DNA of 16,646 nucleotides from Bacteroidales bacterium (GTDB lineage: Bacteria > Bacteroidota > Bacteroidia > Bacteroidales > SMBSF39). The DNA is taken from positions 1-16,646 of the forward strand of contig JAIOSH010000481.1 of NCBI GenBank assembly GCA_021107685.1. Reading direction: 5' to 3'. Below are positions 1 through 7,530 of the stretch, in pieces. The notes under the pieces are model-generated. The model was not told where the DNA came from. It did no database searches and was given only the letters and a program-made list of their open reading frames with translations. Position 1 is the stretch's first letter; the number at the start of each line of letters is the position of its first letter. The position numbers were made by a program, and so were the translations under genes.

Positions 1-2392
1 ACAGGTCGTTCATTATGATTAAAGGTTTACCGGCAGGTACTGTTAATTTTGCTCCTGCTTCAATTAATAAATTACTGACAAAGGCATTAGCCCAACTGTT
101 GGTTTCAGGGAAATTACCCCCGGGTGGCGAGGAAGGAATAGTAACATCAATATTATAAGGAACCGTTCCATCATCCCAATTACTGTCTGTACTCCAATCG
201 GTATTTGTCATTCCTGTCCAGAAACCCGGCAAAGTTACTTCTGAAACTTCAATGTCATCTAATAGTATATTTTCAACTGCTGAAGTATAGTTAGTTTGCA
301 ACCTGAATCTGATCTTGTAACCTGCTGAAAGATCATAATTATCTGATAAATTTAATGAAACTTCGGTCCAGTCTGTCCAGTTTGGAAATATACTCACTTC
401 AGAATGATTATAGGCTACATGCCATGAAGATGTGCTGTTTTCGTAAACATCAGCATAAAGATTAATCAATCCGACAGCACGCATATTATACCAAAAATTT
501 AGTCTTACATGTGTTTTAGATGTGTAAGGTACAAAATCTGCTGTAATAGAACATGTCCTTCCTAAATTATCTGTACCGGTAGAATGTAAGGAGTATTGTC
601 CTGCCGGAGTATGATTATCCATAGTAGTTATTTCCAGAACACCGCCAAAAGGTATATCTGTTGTCCATAGAGGGCGGATAGTCCCTGTTTCCCAATCTTC
701 AATAAATGGGATGGTTTGAATATAGGGGTCTGATTCGGTAGTGAAATTCCAAATAGGGCAGCCTGTTGCATCACCGTTTGTATTATAAGGTATGATTTTC
801 CAATAATAGATAGTATTATATGAAAGTCCGTGAGAAGTATAATCATAAGTAAGCACATTACCTAAATCCGTACCATTAACCAAATTTGTCGGGTCGGTTA
901 TTCCGCCTCCATCAGAACCGAAATATAATTTATATCCGGTTGCATCAGCAACAGAGTTCCAGTTTAAACTGCCGCTTAAGCTGACACCTGTTTGTCCATT
1001 TGTTGGTGAAACCGGTGTTGTACATGAGGGCGGTGTAGCATAAGGGTCATAACCATCTAAGGTGATAGCTCCTGTGTTTGTTGGGTCTAACCAGTCTCTC
1101 AAACGTGATGATGATGATGAACCATAATCCCATGACATAGAAAATTTTCCATACCAATCAGCTAAATTATTTCCACAAGCTGCATAACCTCCATGTAATT
1201 GTCCGACAATTCTGTGATTGGGGTCAAATAAAGCTGAACCCGAAGAGCCTCCTTCCGTAGTTCCAACATCCCAATCAATTACTTTCCAATGTGAATTACT
1301 TACTCCCGAAGTACCCAAATACCTGTCAGAAACAACAGGGTCATATTCAAAAGATATTTTTTTAACATCGCCTGATGGATGGTGAATTGCTGTGGAAGAA
1401 GAAGATGCAACATTTTGCCTATTCCATCCAATATAATATGGATCAAAGCTTTGAGGCGGAGTAGTTGAAATTTCAACTAAAAGGAAATCAGAGGCAGAAT
1501 TTTCTGCGCGTTTAGTAGAGTTCTGAACAGTATAAGAAGTAGGACCATCTGTACCTGGATATGGGCATGTGGAACTTTCATATTTAAACATAAATATCCA
1601 TGTGCTTTCACTTCCGCCACAATGCTCGGCAGTCAAAAAATACGGAGTTCCATCCTCATCTGTGTTATTAACTAATGAACCTGAACACCATCTGGTATTA
1701 TTAGCAAGTAATATCATTGCCACTCCCTTTTTTTCAGTTTGCCAATTATTTCCTTCAGGGCAGTTTATGTTAACATTACAAGAACCTGAAGAACCAAATG
1801 CTTTTGAATTCAACAAACCGAAAACATCCTTATAACCATGAATAACCTTAGATATATTTATCACACCCTGACCTGCAACATTAGCAGGTTCATAATATTC
1901 CAAAATACATGATTCTCCTTTTACTAAGAATGAAGCAAACACCCGGTTTTCTTTATTATTGGCTTCTGTAAATGCACCTAATATATGACTTTTATCTTCG
2001 CTGTAAATAAAAAATTTGCTTTTAGCCGGAATATTAAAATCATTATATATCAAATTAATTGAATATGCCCCAACAGATATTATATTCAATCTCCAAATCC
2101 TGTCACCATTTTCAAGTGTTTCCCATAATCCGGAGTTTTCCAAATCATAGTTTACGTCAATATCTTTTCCAAATCTCCATGGAAAGCCCCCTGCGTATTC
2201 TTCAATAGAATCTTCCAAAAGTAATTTATTAATATCAAAAATGGGCATGATCTCTTTCGGGATTTTATTATCAAGTAAATTATTCTTTTCAAAGCTTATA
2301 GGTGTTCCACCCTGGCTTATTTGTGCTTTGACAGAAAAATTAAAAATGCTAAAAAATAATAATGCTGTAATTGATAAGTAAATATTTTTCAT
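1..2392 (-). CDS. Secreted lysyl-endopeptidase-like serine protease, C-terminus cut by window edge
   Basis: A reading frame of 797 codons runs open from ATG 2392 to the left edge, so the C-terminus is missing. Residues 1-23 form a signal peptide (lysines, hydrophobic core, VKA before Gln24). A chymotrypsin-fold serine protease domain spans about residues 180-440. The likely catalytic triad is His257 (TAEHC), Asp302 (SASDF) and Ser384 (GGSSGS). The AEHC and GSSGS contexts and the Asp-Ser spacing resemble lysyl endopeptidase (Achromobacter protease I), so cleavage after lysine is possible but not shown. After it come a fibronectin type III-like domain (about 457-553), a MAM- or jelly-roll-like domain (about 560-718) starting at FIEDWETG and closing with DDIEVSE, and from 723 a WTG..TDWST..NW module common in Bacteroidetes surface proteins. 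A T9SS sorting tail is expected beyond the edge. The protein probably acts outside the cell as a nutritional or processing protease. Confidence 0.85.
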   Translation of the reverse strand, partial: MKNIYLSITALLFFSIFNFSVKAQISQGGTPISFEKNNLLDNKIPKEIMPIFDINKLLLEDSIEEYAGGFPWRFGKDIDVNYDLENSGLWETLENGDRIWRLNIISVGAYSINLIYNDFNIPAKSKFFIYSEDKSHILGAFTEANNKENRVFASFLVKGESCILEYYEPANVAGQGVINISKVIHGYKDVFGLLNSKAFGSSGSCNVNINCPEGNNWQTEKKGVAMILLANNTRWCSGSLVNNTDEDGTPYFLTAEHCGGSESTWIFMFKYESSTCPYPGTDGPTSYTVQNSTKRAENSASDFLLVEISTTPPQSFDPYYIGWNRQNVASSSSTAIHHPSGDVKKISFEYDPVVSDRYLGTSGVSNSHWKVIDWDVGTTEGGSSGSALFDPNHRIVGQLHGGYAACGNNLADWYGKFSMSWDYGSSSSSRLRDWLDPTNTGAITLDGYDPYATPPSCTTPVSPTNGQTGVSLSGSLNWNSVADATGYKLYFGSDGGGITDPTNLVNGTDLGNVLTYDYTSHGLSYNTIYYWKIIPYNTNGDATGCPIWNFTTESDPYIQTIPFIEDWETGTIRPLWTTDIPFGGVLEITTMDNHTPAGQYSLHSTGTDNLGRTCSITADFVPYTSKTHVRLNFWYNMRAVGLINLYADVYENSTSSWHVAYNHSEVSIFPNWTDWTEVSLNLSDNYDLSAGYKIRFRLQTNYTSAVENILLDDIEVSEVTLPGFWTGMTNTDWSTDSNWDDGTVPYNIDVTIPSSPPGGNFPETNSWANAFVSNLLIEAGAKLTVPAGKPLIIMNDL

Positions 2393-2454
2393 TTTATAAT
2401 TATTTTTTTGTTTATAATTCAATTTGTTAAAACAATTAAGATTAAAAAATCATT

Positions 2455-2462
2455 CAAAGATA
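2455..2462 (-). promoter_or_regulatory. Bacteroidetes-type -7 box for the protease gene
   Basis: The minus strand reads TATCTTTG, a full match to the Bacteroidetes -7 consensus TAnnTTTG, 62 bases before the ATG at 2392. A TTTG lies 16 bases further upstream (2479-2482), slightly closer than the usual spacing of about 19-21, so the -33 element is less certain. Confidence 0.5.
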
Positions 2463-2539
2463 TATAATTTTCTCCATACAAAAATAATAAAGATATTTTA
2501 AACTGAATAATTTTTTTAAAGTTTATTAATTTTCTATTC

Positions 2540-2547
2540 TATCTTTG
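2540..2547 (+). promoter_or_regulatory. Bacteroidetes-type -7 box for tyrS
   Basis: The sequence TATCTTTG matches TAnnTTTG exactly and ends 16 bases before the tyrS ATG, implying a leader of roughly 10-12 bases. No clear TTTG is present at the -33 position. It is the same octamer as the box serving the divergent protease gene about 80 bases away. Confidence 0.55.
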
Positions 2548-2563
2548 CAAAAAAATAAGAAAT

Positions 2564-3853
2564 ATGAGCTTTATTGAAGAACTACGCTGGAGGGGTATGA
2601 TACAAGATATTACTCCCGGAACTGAAGAACAGCTTCGTAAGGAAATGGCTACAGCTTATGTAGGTATTGACCCGACTGCTGATTCATTGCATATCGGACA
2701 TCTTGTTTCTATTATGATGTTGAAACATTTTCAGCTTGCAGGTCATAAACCTATTGCATTGATTGGTGGTGCAACAGGAATGATTGGCGATCCTTCGGGG
2801 AAATCGGAAGAAAGAAATCTTTTGGATGAAAATATTTTGCGACATAATCAGGAATGTATAAAAAATCAATTAGCAAAGTTTCTTGACTTTAGTAAAGATA
2901 AAGAAAATAAGGCTGAACTGGTAAATAATTATGACTGGATGAAAGATTTTAGTTTCCTCGAATTTATAAGAGAAATAGGTAAACATATCACAGTAAATTA
3001 TATGATGTCTAAAGATTCTGTTAAAAAAAGAATTGGTTCTGATTCAAAGGAAGGAATGTCTTTTACAGAATTTTCATATCAATTAGTACAAGCTTATGAC
3101 TATTTAAATTTATACGAAAATAAAAATTGCAAACTCCAAATGGGTGGTTCTGACCAATGGGGAAATATTATAACAGGTATAGAATTAATTCGCAGAAAGG
3201 CAGGAGGAGAAGCATTTGCCTTAACATGTCCTCTTATTACTAAGGCTGACGGTGGAAAATTCGGGAAAACAGAAACAGGAAATATATGGCTTGACCCTAA
3301 ATATACTTCACCTTATAAATTTTATCAGTTTTGGTTGAATGTTTCAGATGAAGATGCTGCAAAATATATCAAAATATTTACTTTTTTTTCTAAAGAAAAA
3401 ATTGAAGATCTTGAAAAACAGCACAAAAAAGCGTCACATCTTCGTATTTTACAAAAAACCCTGGCAAAAGACATTACAATAAGTGTTCATTCCGAAAATG
3501 ATTATAATGCTGCTGTTGAAGCTTCACAAATTTTGTTTGGCAAGGGAACTACAGACACATTAAAAAATTTATCCGAAAATATGTTATTATCGGTTTTTGA
3601 AGGTGTACCTCAAAGCGAAATTGCAAAAACAGAAATTGATAAAAGTATTGGTATTCTTGATTTCTTGGCTGAGAAAACCAAAATTTTCAAATCAAAAGGT
3701 GAGGCAAGAAGAATGTTAAAAGACAATGGAGTATCAATTAATAAACAAAAGGTAAAAGATACTTTTATTATTACAAATGATATGCTTCTTAATAATAAAT
3801 ATATTCTTGTGCAAAAAGGAAAGAAAAATTATTACCTGGTTAAGATTTTATAA
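2564..3853 (+). CDS. tyrS: Tyrosyl-tRNA synthetase
   Basis: This class I aminoacyl-tRNA synthetase activates tyrosine with ATP and charges tRNA-Tyr in the cytoplasm. It is 429 residues long, normal for the bacterial TyrRS family. The N-terminal Rossmann domain carries the HIGH motif at 43-46 (HIGH itself), preceded by YVGIDPTADSL, which helps bind tyrosine. The QMGGSDQWGN block is present. The KMSKS loop is KFGKT at 232-236, the usual bacterial TyrRS form. A helical anticodon-recognition region follows, and the last 70 or so residues form an S4-like RNA-binding domain (SKGEARRMLKDNGVSIN). The ATG at 2564 fits the family N-terminus and the promoter box just upstream. The gene stands alone on its strand and converges on the next gene across 75 bases that hold no convincing terminator hairpin. 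Confidence 0.98.
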   Translation: MSFIEELRWRGMIQDITPGTEEQLRKEMATAYVGIDPTADSLHIGHLVSIMMLKHFQLAGHKPIALIGGATGMIGDPSGKSEERNLLDENILRHNQECIKNQLAKFLDFSKDKENKAELVNNYDWMKDFSFLEFIREIGKHITVNYMMSKDSVKKRIGSDSKEGMSFTEFSYQLVQAYDYLNLYENKNCKLQMGGSDQWGNIITGIELIRRKAGGEAFALTCPLITKADGGKFGKTETGNIWLDPKYTSPYKFYQFWLNVSDEDAAKYIKIFTFFSKEKIEDLEKQHKKASHLRILQKTLAKDITISVHSENDYNAAVEASQILFGKGTTDTLKNLSENMLLSVFEGVPQSEIAKTEIDKSIGILDFLAEKTKIFKSKGEARRMLKDNGVSINKQKVKDTFIITNDMLLNNKYILVQKGKKNYYLVKIL

Positions 3854-3928
3854 ATTTTAGTTTTTCCCATTTAATTATTGACAATACTAAAAATCATGAC
3901 TCAGGCTATATTAGTAACTTTTACACAT

Positions 3929-5368
3929 TTATTGGCTAATTATAATCTTCCCTTTATTCTTAAAAAAACCGGAGTTGATATTGTAAAAATAAATACCTTC
4001 TGACAGATTTGACAGGTCTAATTTAAAATTATTTGTATTATTTGCTTTTAAAAATTCTTCAATTACTGATTTGCCATATACATCAAATAACTGAAATTTA
4101 ATTTCATCATTAAATGAACCTGTTAATTTAATATATATAACATCTTTTGCGGGATTAGGATGTATTAAAATTTCCTGTCCGAAAAAATTGTTTTCATAAA
4201 CAGAAACAGGTTTAAATGTCAGTTCAAGTGCATCTAAATACAAAACACTTCCTAAACCAACATAAGCAGAGTCTTCTTCAATATTACCTGATGCAAAAGC
4301 AAGGTTAACAGTATCGGCAATAGGAAGAAAATTGTATTGAACAGGTACTTCAAAATAGGTATATGAACTAACAGCCGGAAGTTTTAAAACTTGTTCTTCT
4401 AACATGATTGTAGAATCCATGCTTGAATCATACCAAAATAAAGTTATGCTGGCTAATGCAGTATCAGGCCCCTCAGGGAAATATTTATAATAACCACTTA
4501 AAATATCCGGATTTTGACTTACAGGCATACCGCCAAAAGGACCATCATCACCAAAACCACCATTGGTAATAGCTCCAAAAACATCATTCCACATAGTTTC
4601 GACATTTTCCAAACGTAAAGCATAATTGCCATCATAGCTGTCAGTGGTTTTAGTAACTGCAAGGTCGGTAAAATTTGTCCAAAAATTTGATGTAAGCCAT
4701 TCATCAGGTTCATCGGAAGATATATCAGACCAGTTTTCAAAATCGCCATTAGGAAAAAGCGTGCTTACCCCGGTTAATTCCAATGCGTCAACATATATAT
4801 AGCTTCCTGCATATTGCAAAAAATCCAAATTTGAACTGACGATTACAGCAGCTAAAGTATCAGGTTGAATATACGGGGCAAGCCATGTAATCGGGAGAGT
4901 AAATTCGGAATAATTGGATTGAGTACCATAAAATGCTTGCATTGCAACTCCAAGAGGTATGCCGTTAATTTTAAAAAGTAAAAAAATATAAGCAGTATCA
5001 TTTACTTCCAAGCCATATTTAACATAACCTTTTAAGGAATCCGGTCTTTCGGTATAAGGTACTCCGCCTATTAAACCTCCATCTCCGGGAGTCCCTATAA
5101 ATAATCCTCCAAATATTGTTTCATCATTGCATTCAATAGTTTCAAGTTTTACAGCATAATTACCCGTATGACTATCTGTTGTTTTTGTTACATTAGCTAT
5201 TCCTGTACATATATAGCTTTGGCTATTAGTAGAAACAAATGTATCTGGCTCTTCATAGTGTGTTTCAAATGTCCAGTTCTCAAAACTTCCATTAGGAATT
5301 GATTGTGAAAAAGTTTTTAAAGAAATGAACATTATAAGACTAAAAAATGTAAATAAATATTTTTTCAT
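3929..5368 (-). CDS. Secreted protein with two PCMD-like domains and a T9SS type A sorting tail
   Basis: The protein has 479 residues. Residues 1-22 are a signal peptide (MKKYLFTFFSLIMFISLKTFSQ). Two homologous units follow, at about 26-203 and 207-388. Each opens with PNG(S/D)FENW, contains KTTDS..GNYA(V/L)(K/R)LE, then a glycine-rich GG(V/M)P segment, a beta-rich stretch and a closing (Y/L)(V/L)DALELT. This layout resembles the putative carbohydrate-metabolism (PCMD, PF13201-like) and carbohydrate-binding beta-sandwich families of Bacteroidetes, but the match is from memory and function is unknown. The last 80 or so residues, from HPNPAKD (403-409) to GKIIISQ, form a typical type A T9SS C-terminal sorting domain, so export and attachment to the cell surface are likely. 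The gene starts 23 bases after cysS stops and has no visible promoter box, so it may be co-transcribed with cysS although the two share no function. Confidence 0.85.
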   Translation of the reverse strand: MKKYLFTFFSLIMFISLKTFSQSIPNGSFENWTFETHYEEPDTFVSTNSQSYICTGIANVTKTTDSHTGNYAVKLETIECNDETIFGGLFIGTPGDGGLIGGVPYTERPDSLKGYVKYGLEVNDTAYIFLLFKINGIPLGVAMQAFYGTQSNYSEFTLPITWLAPYIQPDTLAAVIVSSNLDFLQYAGSYIYVDALELTGVSTLFPNGDFENWSDISSDEPDEWLTSNFWTNFTDLAVTKTTDSYDGNYALRLENVETMWNDVFGAITNGGFGDDGPFGGMPVSQNPDILSGYYKYFPEGPDTALASITLFWYDSSMDSTIMLEEQVLKLPAVSSYTYFEVPVQYNFLPIADTVNLAFASGNIEEDSAYVGLGSVLYLDALELTFKPVSVYENNFFGQEILIHPNPAKDVIYIKLTGSFNDEIKFQLFDVYGKSVIEEFLKANNTNNFKLDLSNLSEGIYFYNINSGFFKNKGKIIISQ

Positions 5369-5391
5369 AATTAATTGGATTTTAATAGTTA

Positions 5392-6861
5392 TTAATTATC
5401 ATAGCTCCAAATAGCCCCTTCTTTTGTATCTTTTATTTGTATATTCAATTTTGTTAATTCTTCCCTGATTTTATCAGAGGTAGCATAATCCTTGTTTTCT
5501 TTAGCATTTTGACGTATTCTAAGGATAGTATTTATTAAACTCTCTGACAAATCATTTTGGTCTTTTGATGATTCTTCTTCCAAACCCAAAATATCAAGAA
5601 TAAAAATTTTAAACATATTTTTTAATAATTCCAGGTCTTCAGCAGTAACAGATTCTTTTTTGTCATTGATGGAGTTGATTATTCTGACGGCATCAAACAG
5701 ATGAGCTATCAGAACAGGGCTGTTAAAATCATCATTAAGAGCTTTATAACATTTTTCATTTAATTTTTTAATATTTACTGTAGAGTGGTCTGAAGGTATT
5801 AATTTGTTAAGTGTTTCAAAAGTTTTAAATAATTTTTTAAGTCCTTTTTCAGCAGACTGTAATGCCTCATTTGAAAAATCAAGAGTGCTACGATAGTGAG
5901 CCTGTAAAATAAAAAATCTTATGGTCATAGGGCTATAAGCCTGTTCCAATAGATCATTCTCTCCTGTAAAAAATTTTTCAAGTGAAACAGCATTGCCGAG
6001 TGATTTTCCCATTTTTTGCCCGTTGAGTGTAATCATATTATTATGCAACCAGTATTTAACAGGTTCAATGCCATTAGCTGCAACAGATTGTGCAATTTCG
6101 GATTCGTGATGAGGGAATAATAAATCCATTCCACCGCCGTGAATATCAAAATGTTCACCTAAATATTTAGTTCCCATAGCAGAACATTCCATGTGCCAGC
6201 CTGGGAAACCATCACTCCATGGGGAGGGCCAGCGCATTATATGTTCAGGTTGAGCTTTTTTCCATAAGGCGAAATCATAACTATTCCTTTTTTCGTCTTG
6301 TCCTTCCAATTCGCGGGTGTTTGTTACCAAGTCTTCGATTTTTCTGCCGGATAACTTTCCATAATGATGTTTCTTATTATATTTTTCAACATCAAAGTAT
6401 AAAGAGCCATTTACCTCGTATCCGAAACCATTATCCAATATTTTTTTTATCATTTCGATCTGCTCAATTATATGACCCGAAGCACGAGGTTCTATACTTG
6501 GTTTTTTAACATTTAACTGTTCCATATTTTTATGATACCTGTCAGAGTAATATTGAACCACTTCCATTGGTTCTAATTGTTCTGATTTTGCTTTTTTTGC
6601 AATTTTATCTTCCCCTTCATCGGCATCATTTACCAAATGTCCTACATCAGTAATGTTACGAATATAGCGTACTTTATAGCCGAGATGTTGTAAATACCGG
6701 AAAATCAAATCAAAGGTAATTGCAGGACGGGCATGGCCTAAATGAGCATCACCGTAAGCAGTAGGTCCGCAAACATACATCCCCACGAAAGGGGGATTTA
6801 AAGGTTCAAAAAGTTCCTTTTTTCGGCTTAGTGTATTGTAAATATGTAATTCCGTATTCAT
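5392..6861 (-). CDS. cysS: Cysteinyl-tRNA synthetase
   Basis: This class I synthetase charges tRNA-Cys in the cytoplasm. Its 489 residues match the family length. The signature loop is HLGH at 40-43, following CGPTAYGDA. The KMSKS motif is KMGKS at 283-287. The zinc ligands that select the cysteine thiol are all present: Cys31, Cys226, His251 and Glu255, with the same 25-residue Cys-His spacing as in the E. coli enzyme. A DALR-like helical anticodon-binding domain fills the region from about 340 onward. The ATG at 6861 is only four bases downstream of a TAnnTTTG box, so the mRNA may be leaderless. A secreted T9SS protein gene follows 23 bases after the stop codon. Confidence 0.98.
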   Translation of the reverse strand: MNTELHIYNTLSRKKELFEPLNPPFVGMYVCGPTAYGDAHLGHARPAITFDLIFRYLQHLGYKVRYIRNITDVGHLVNDADEGEDKIAKKAKSEQLEPMEVVQYYSDRYHKNMEQLNVKKPSIEPRASGHIIEQIEMIKKILDNGFGYEVNGSLYFDVEKYNKKHHYGKLSGRKIEDLVTNTRELEGQDEKRNSYDFALWKKAQPEHIMRWPSPWSDGFPGWHMECSAMGTKYLGEHFDIHGGGMDLLFPHHESEIAQSVAANGIEPVKYWLHNNMITLNGQKMGKSLGNAVSLEKFFTGENDLLEQAYSPMTIRFFILQAHYRSTLDFSNEALQSAEKGLKKLFKTFETLNKLIPSDHSTVNIKKLNEKCYKALNDDFNSPVLIAHLFDAVRIINSINDKKESVTAEDLELLKNMFKIFILDILGLEEESSKDQNDLSESLINTILRIRQNAKENKDYATSDKIREELTKLNIQIKDTKEGAIWSYDN

Positions 6862-6865
6862 TTTA

Positions 6866-6873
6866 CAAAATTA
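6866..6873 (-). promoter_or_regulatory. -7 box abutting the cysS start codon
   Basis: On the minus strand TAATTTTG fits TAnnTTTG exactly and is separated from the cysS ATG by only four bases (TAAA). With a start site a few bases past the box, transcription would begin at or next to the start codon. No TTTG is present at the expected -33 distance. Confidence 0.5.
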
Positions 6874-6902
6874 ACAATGTTATTTTAAATAAAAATTAAA
6901 AA

Positions 6903-6944
6903 TTAGTATTAAAAAATTAGTATTAAAAAATTGGAATAAAAACC
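6903..6944. repeat. Short A/T-rich tandem repeat, 14-base unit
   Basis: Two identical 14-base copies of TTAGTATTAAAAAA stand side by side (6903-6916 and 6917-6930), followed by a degenerate third copy TTGGAATAAAAACC. The array lies upstream of cysS, in the 138-base gap before the small unknown gene. It may be simple replication slippage or curved promoter DNA. Confidence 0.6.
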
Positions 6945-6999
6945 GGAGATATTAGTTTAAAAAATTTGGAAGGACAATAATGTTTTTCGAGTTATTCAA

Positions 7000-7194
7000 T
7001 TAATTATCGATCATTAATAATTTAAGTTTTCCAAAATTATCACCATCGCTAAATCCTTTTAATTCACAAAAATAATATACTTGTTTGTCCTTTTTATAAA
7101 TTACTATTTTTGAACTTAGTTCTTTATATAAAGTTAAACCAAAGTTCTTAATTTCATCTTTACTGTATATTTTGCCTTTTATTAATTCTTTCAT
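7000..7194 (-). CDS. Small protein of unknown function (64 residues)
   Basis: I do not recognise this protein. It would have 64 residues, beginning MKELIKGKIYSKDEIKNFGL and ending LLMIDN. It is lysine-rich, has no signal peptide or membrane segment, and looks like a small soluble alpha/beta protein with a central strand pair (SKIVIYKKDKQVYYFCEL). The frame could open 16 codons earlier at a TTG codon (7242), but I chose ATG 7194: the extra residues overlap a full promoter signature at 7199-7230 and the upstream start is a rare codon. The gene sits alone between the purB 3' inverted-repeat element and cysS. Coding status is likely because of the promoter and reasonable composition, but with a single sequence it cannot be proved. 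Confidence 0.55.
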   Translation of the reverse strand: MKELIKGKIYSKDEIKNFGLTLYKELSSKIVIYKKDKQVYYFCELKGFSDGDNFGKLKLLMIDN

Positions 7195-7198
7195 ATGG

Positions 7199-7230
7199 CA
7201 AAAATACGATATTAAAATCAATTCTGCAAA
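7199..7230 (-). promoter_or_regulatory. Complete TTTG-N20-TAnnTTTG promoter for the small gene
   Basis: On the minus strand TTTG (7230-7227) is followed, after exactly 20 bases, by TATTTTTG (7206-7199), a perfect Bacteroidetes -33/-7 pair. The -7 box ends four bases before the ATG at 7194, so the transcript would start at about the start codon. This is the best promoter match in the window. Confidence 0.6.
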
Positions 7231-7283
7231 ATTATTTTTCAATCAATTCCTATTTTCTGGTTTTAAGGATAGATTTTAAAAAT

Positions 7284-7498
7284 GGTATAGGGGGAATAAA
7301 GGTATAGAGGTATAAAGGTATTATATCAATTATGAATTATAAATTATGAATTAAAGCCGCTATGCGGGATATAGACACCATTCAAATTTGAACAACATAG
7401 CCTGTCCCGATTTTCGGGATTGGTAAGCTTGACTTTTTAAGAGCTTAATAACCATTCCCCATATTTCCTCTATTTCCCCTATTCCCCTTATACCCCCA
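7284..7498. repeat. Long imperfect inverted-repeat element downstream of purB
   Basis: The left arm (about 7284-7324) is a purine-rich string of GGTATA-G-type units: GGTATAGGGGGAATAAAG, then GGTATAGAGGTATAAAG. The right arm (about 7452-7498) is its imperfect reverse complement, a pyrimidine-rich run of TTCCCC/TATTTCC units ending TTATACCCCC. By eye roughly three quarters of the aligned positions pair. The 127-base centre contains two small hairpins, CCGC-TAT-GCGG (7357-7367) and TCCCGA-TTT-TCGGGA (7405-7419). It lies just past the purB stop, so it could fold in the purB mRNA tail and act as a terminator or 3' stabiliser, or be a decayed miniature mobile element. Confidence 0.6.
7405..7419 (-). 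terminator. Small hairpin in the purB 3' region
   Basis: A 6-bp stem TCCCGA/TCGGGA with a 3-base loop lies about 110 bases past the purB stop. It is not followed by a clear T-run on the minus strand, so intrinsic termination is only a guess. The long inverted repeat around it is the stronger structure. Confidence 0.25.
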
Positions 7499-7530
7499 AT
7501 AATAATATTTATCAATTAGCTACGACTGGT

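Larger units (their letters stand above)
7195..7530. other. Intergenic region between purB and the small gene
   Basis: These 336 bases hold the small gene's promoter near 7199-7230 and the inverted-repeat element at 7284-7498. The rest is A/T-rich with no convincing reading frame, tRNA or other RNA gene. Within the element are a near-duplicate ATTATGAATT pair (7329-7352) and two short hairpins. Confidence 0.6.

Noticed and set aside
1569..1835. 88-codon open frame on the plus strand
   Set aside because: Antisense to the protease domain of the secreted protease, which reads open without a break.
2393..2563. T-box or other amino-acid riboswitch ahead of tyrS
   Set aside because: The leader implied by the promoter box is about 12 bases, far too short, and T-boxes are not typical of Bacteroidetes.
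3227..3271. KFGKT in TyrRS as a broken KMSKS motif
   Set aside because: KFGKT is the normal form of this loop in bacterial TyrRS; likewise KMGKS in CysRS is a mild, functional-looking variant.
3854..3928. Bidirectional terminator between the convergent tyrS and T9SS genes
   Set aside because: I could not find a stable stem with a T-run in these 75 bases.
6219..6509. 96-codon open frame on the plus strand
   Set aside because: Fully antisense to cysS, whose motifs are intact in the opposite frame.
7195..7242. N-terminal extension of the small protein from a TTG codon
   Set aside because: The codon is rare as a start, and the extension overlaps a perfect promoter signature placed to serve the ATG at 7194.
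7284..7325. GGTATA-G units as a CRISPR array or satellite
   Set aside because: The units are about 10 bases, degenerate, and have no spacers; they are one arm of an inverted repeat.
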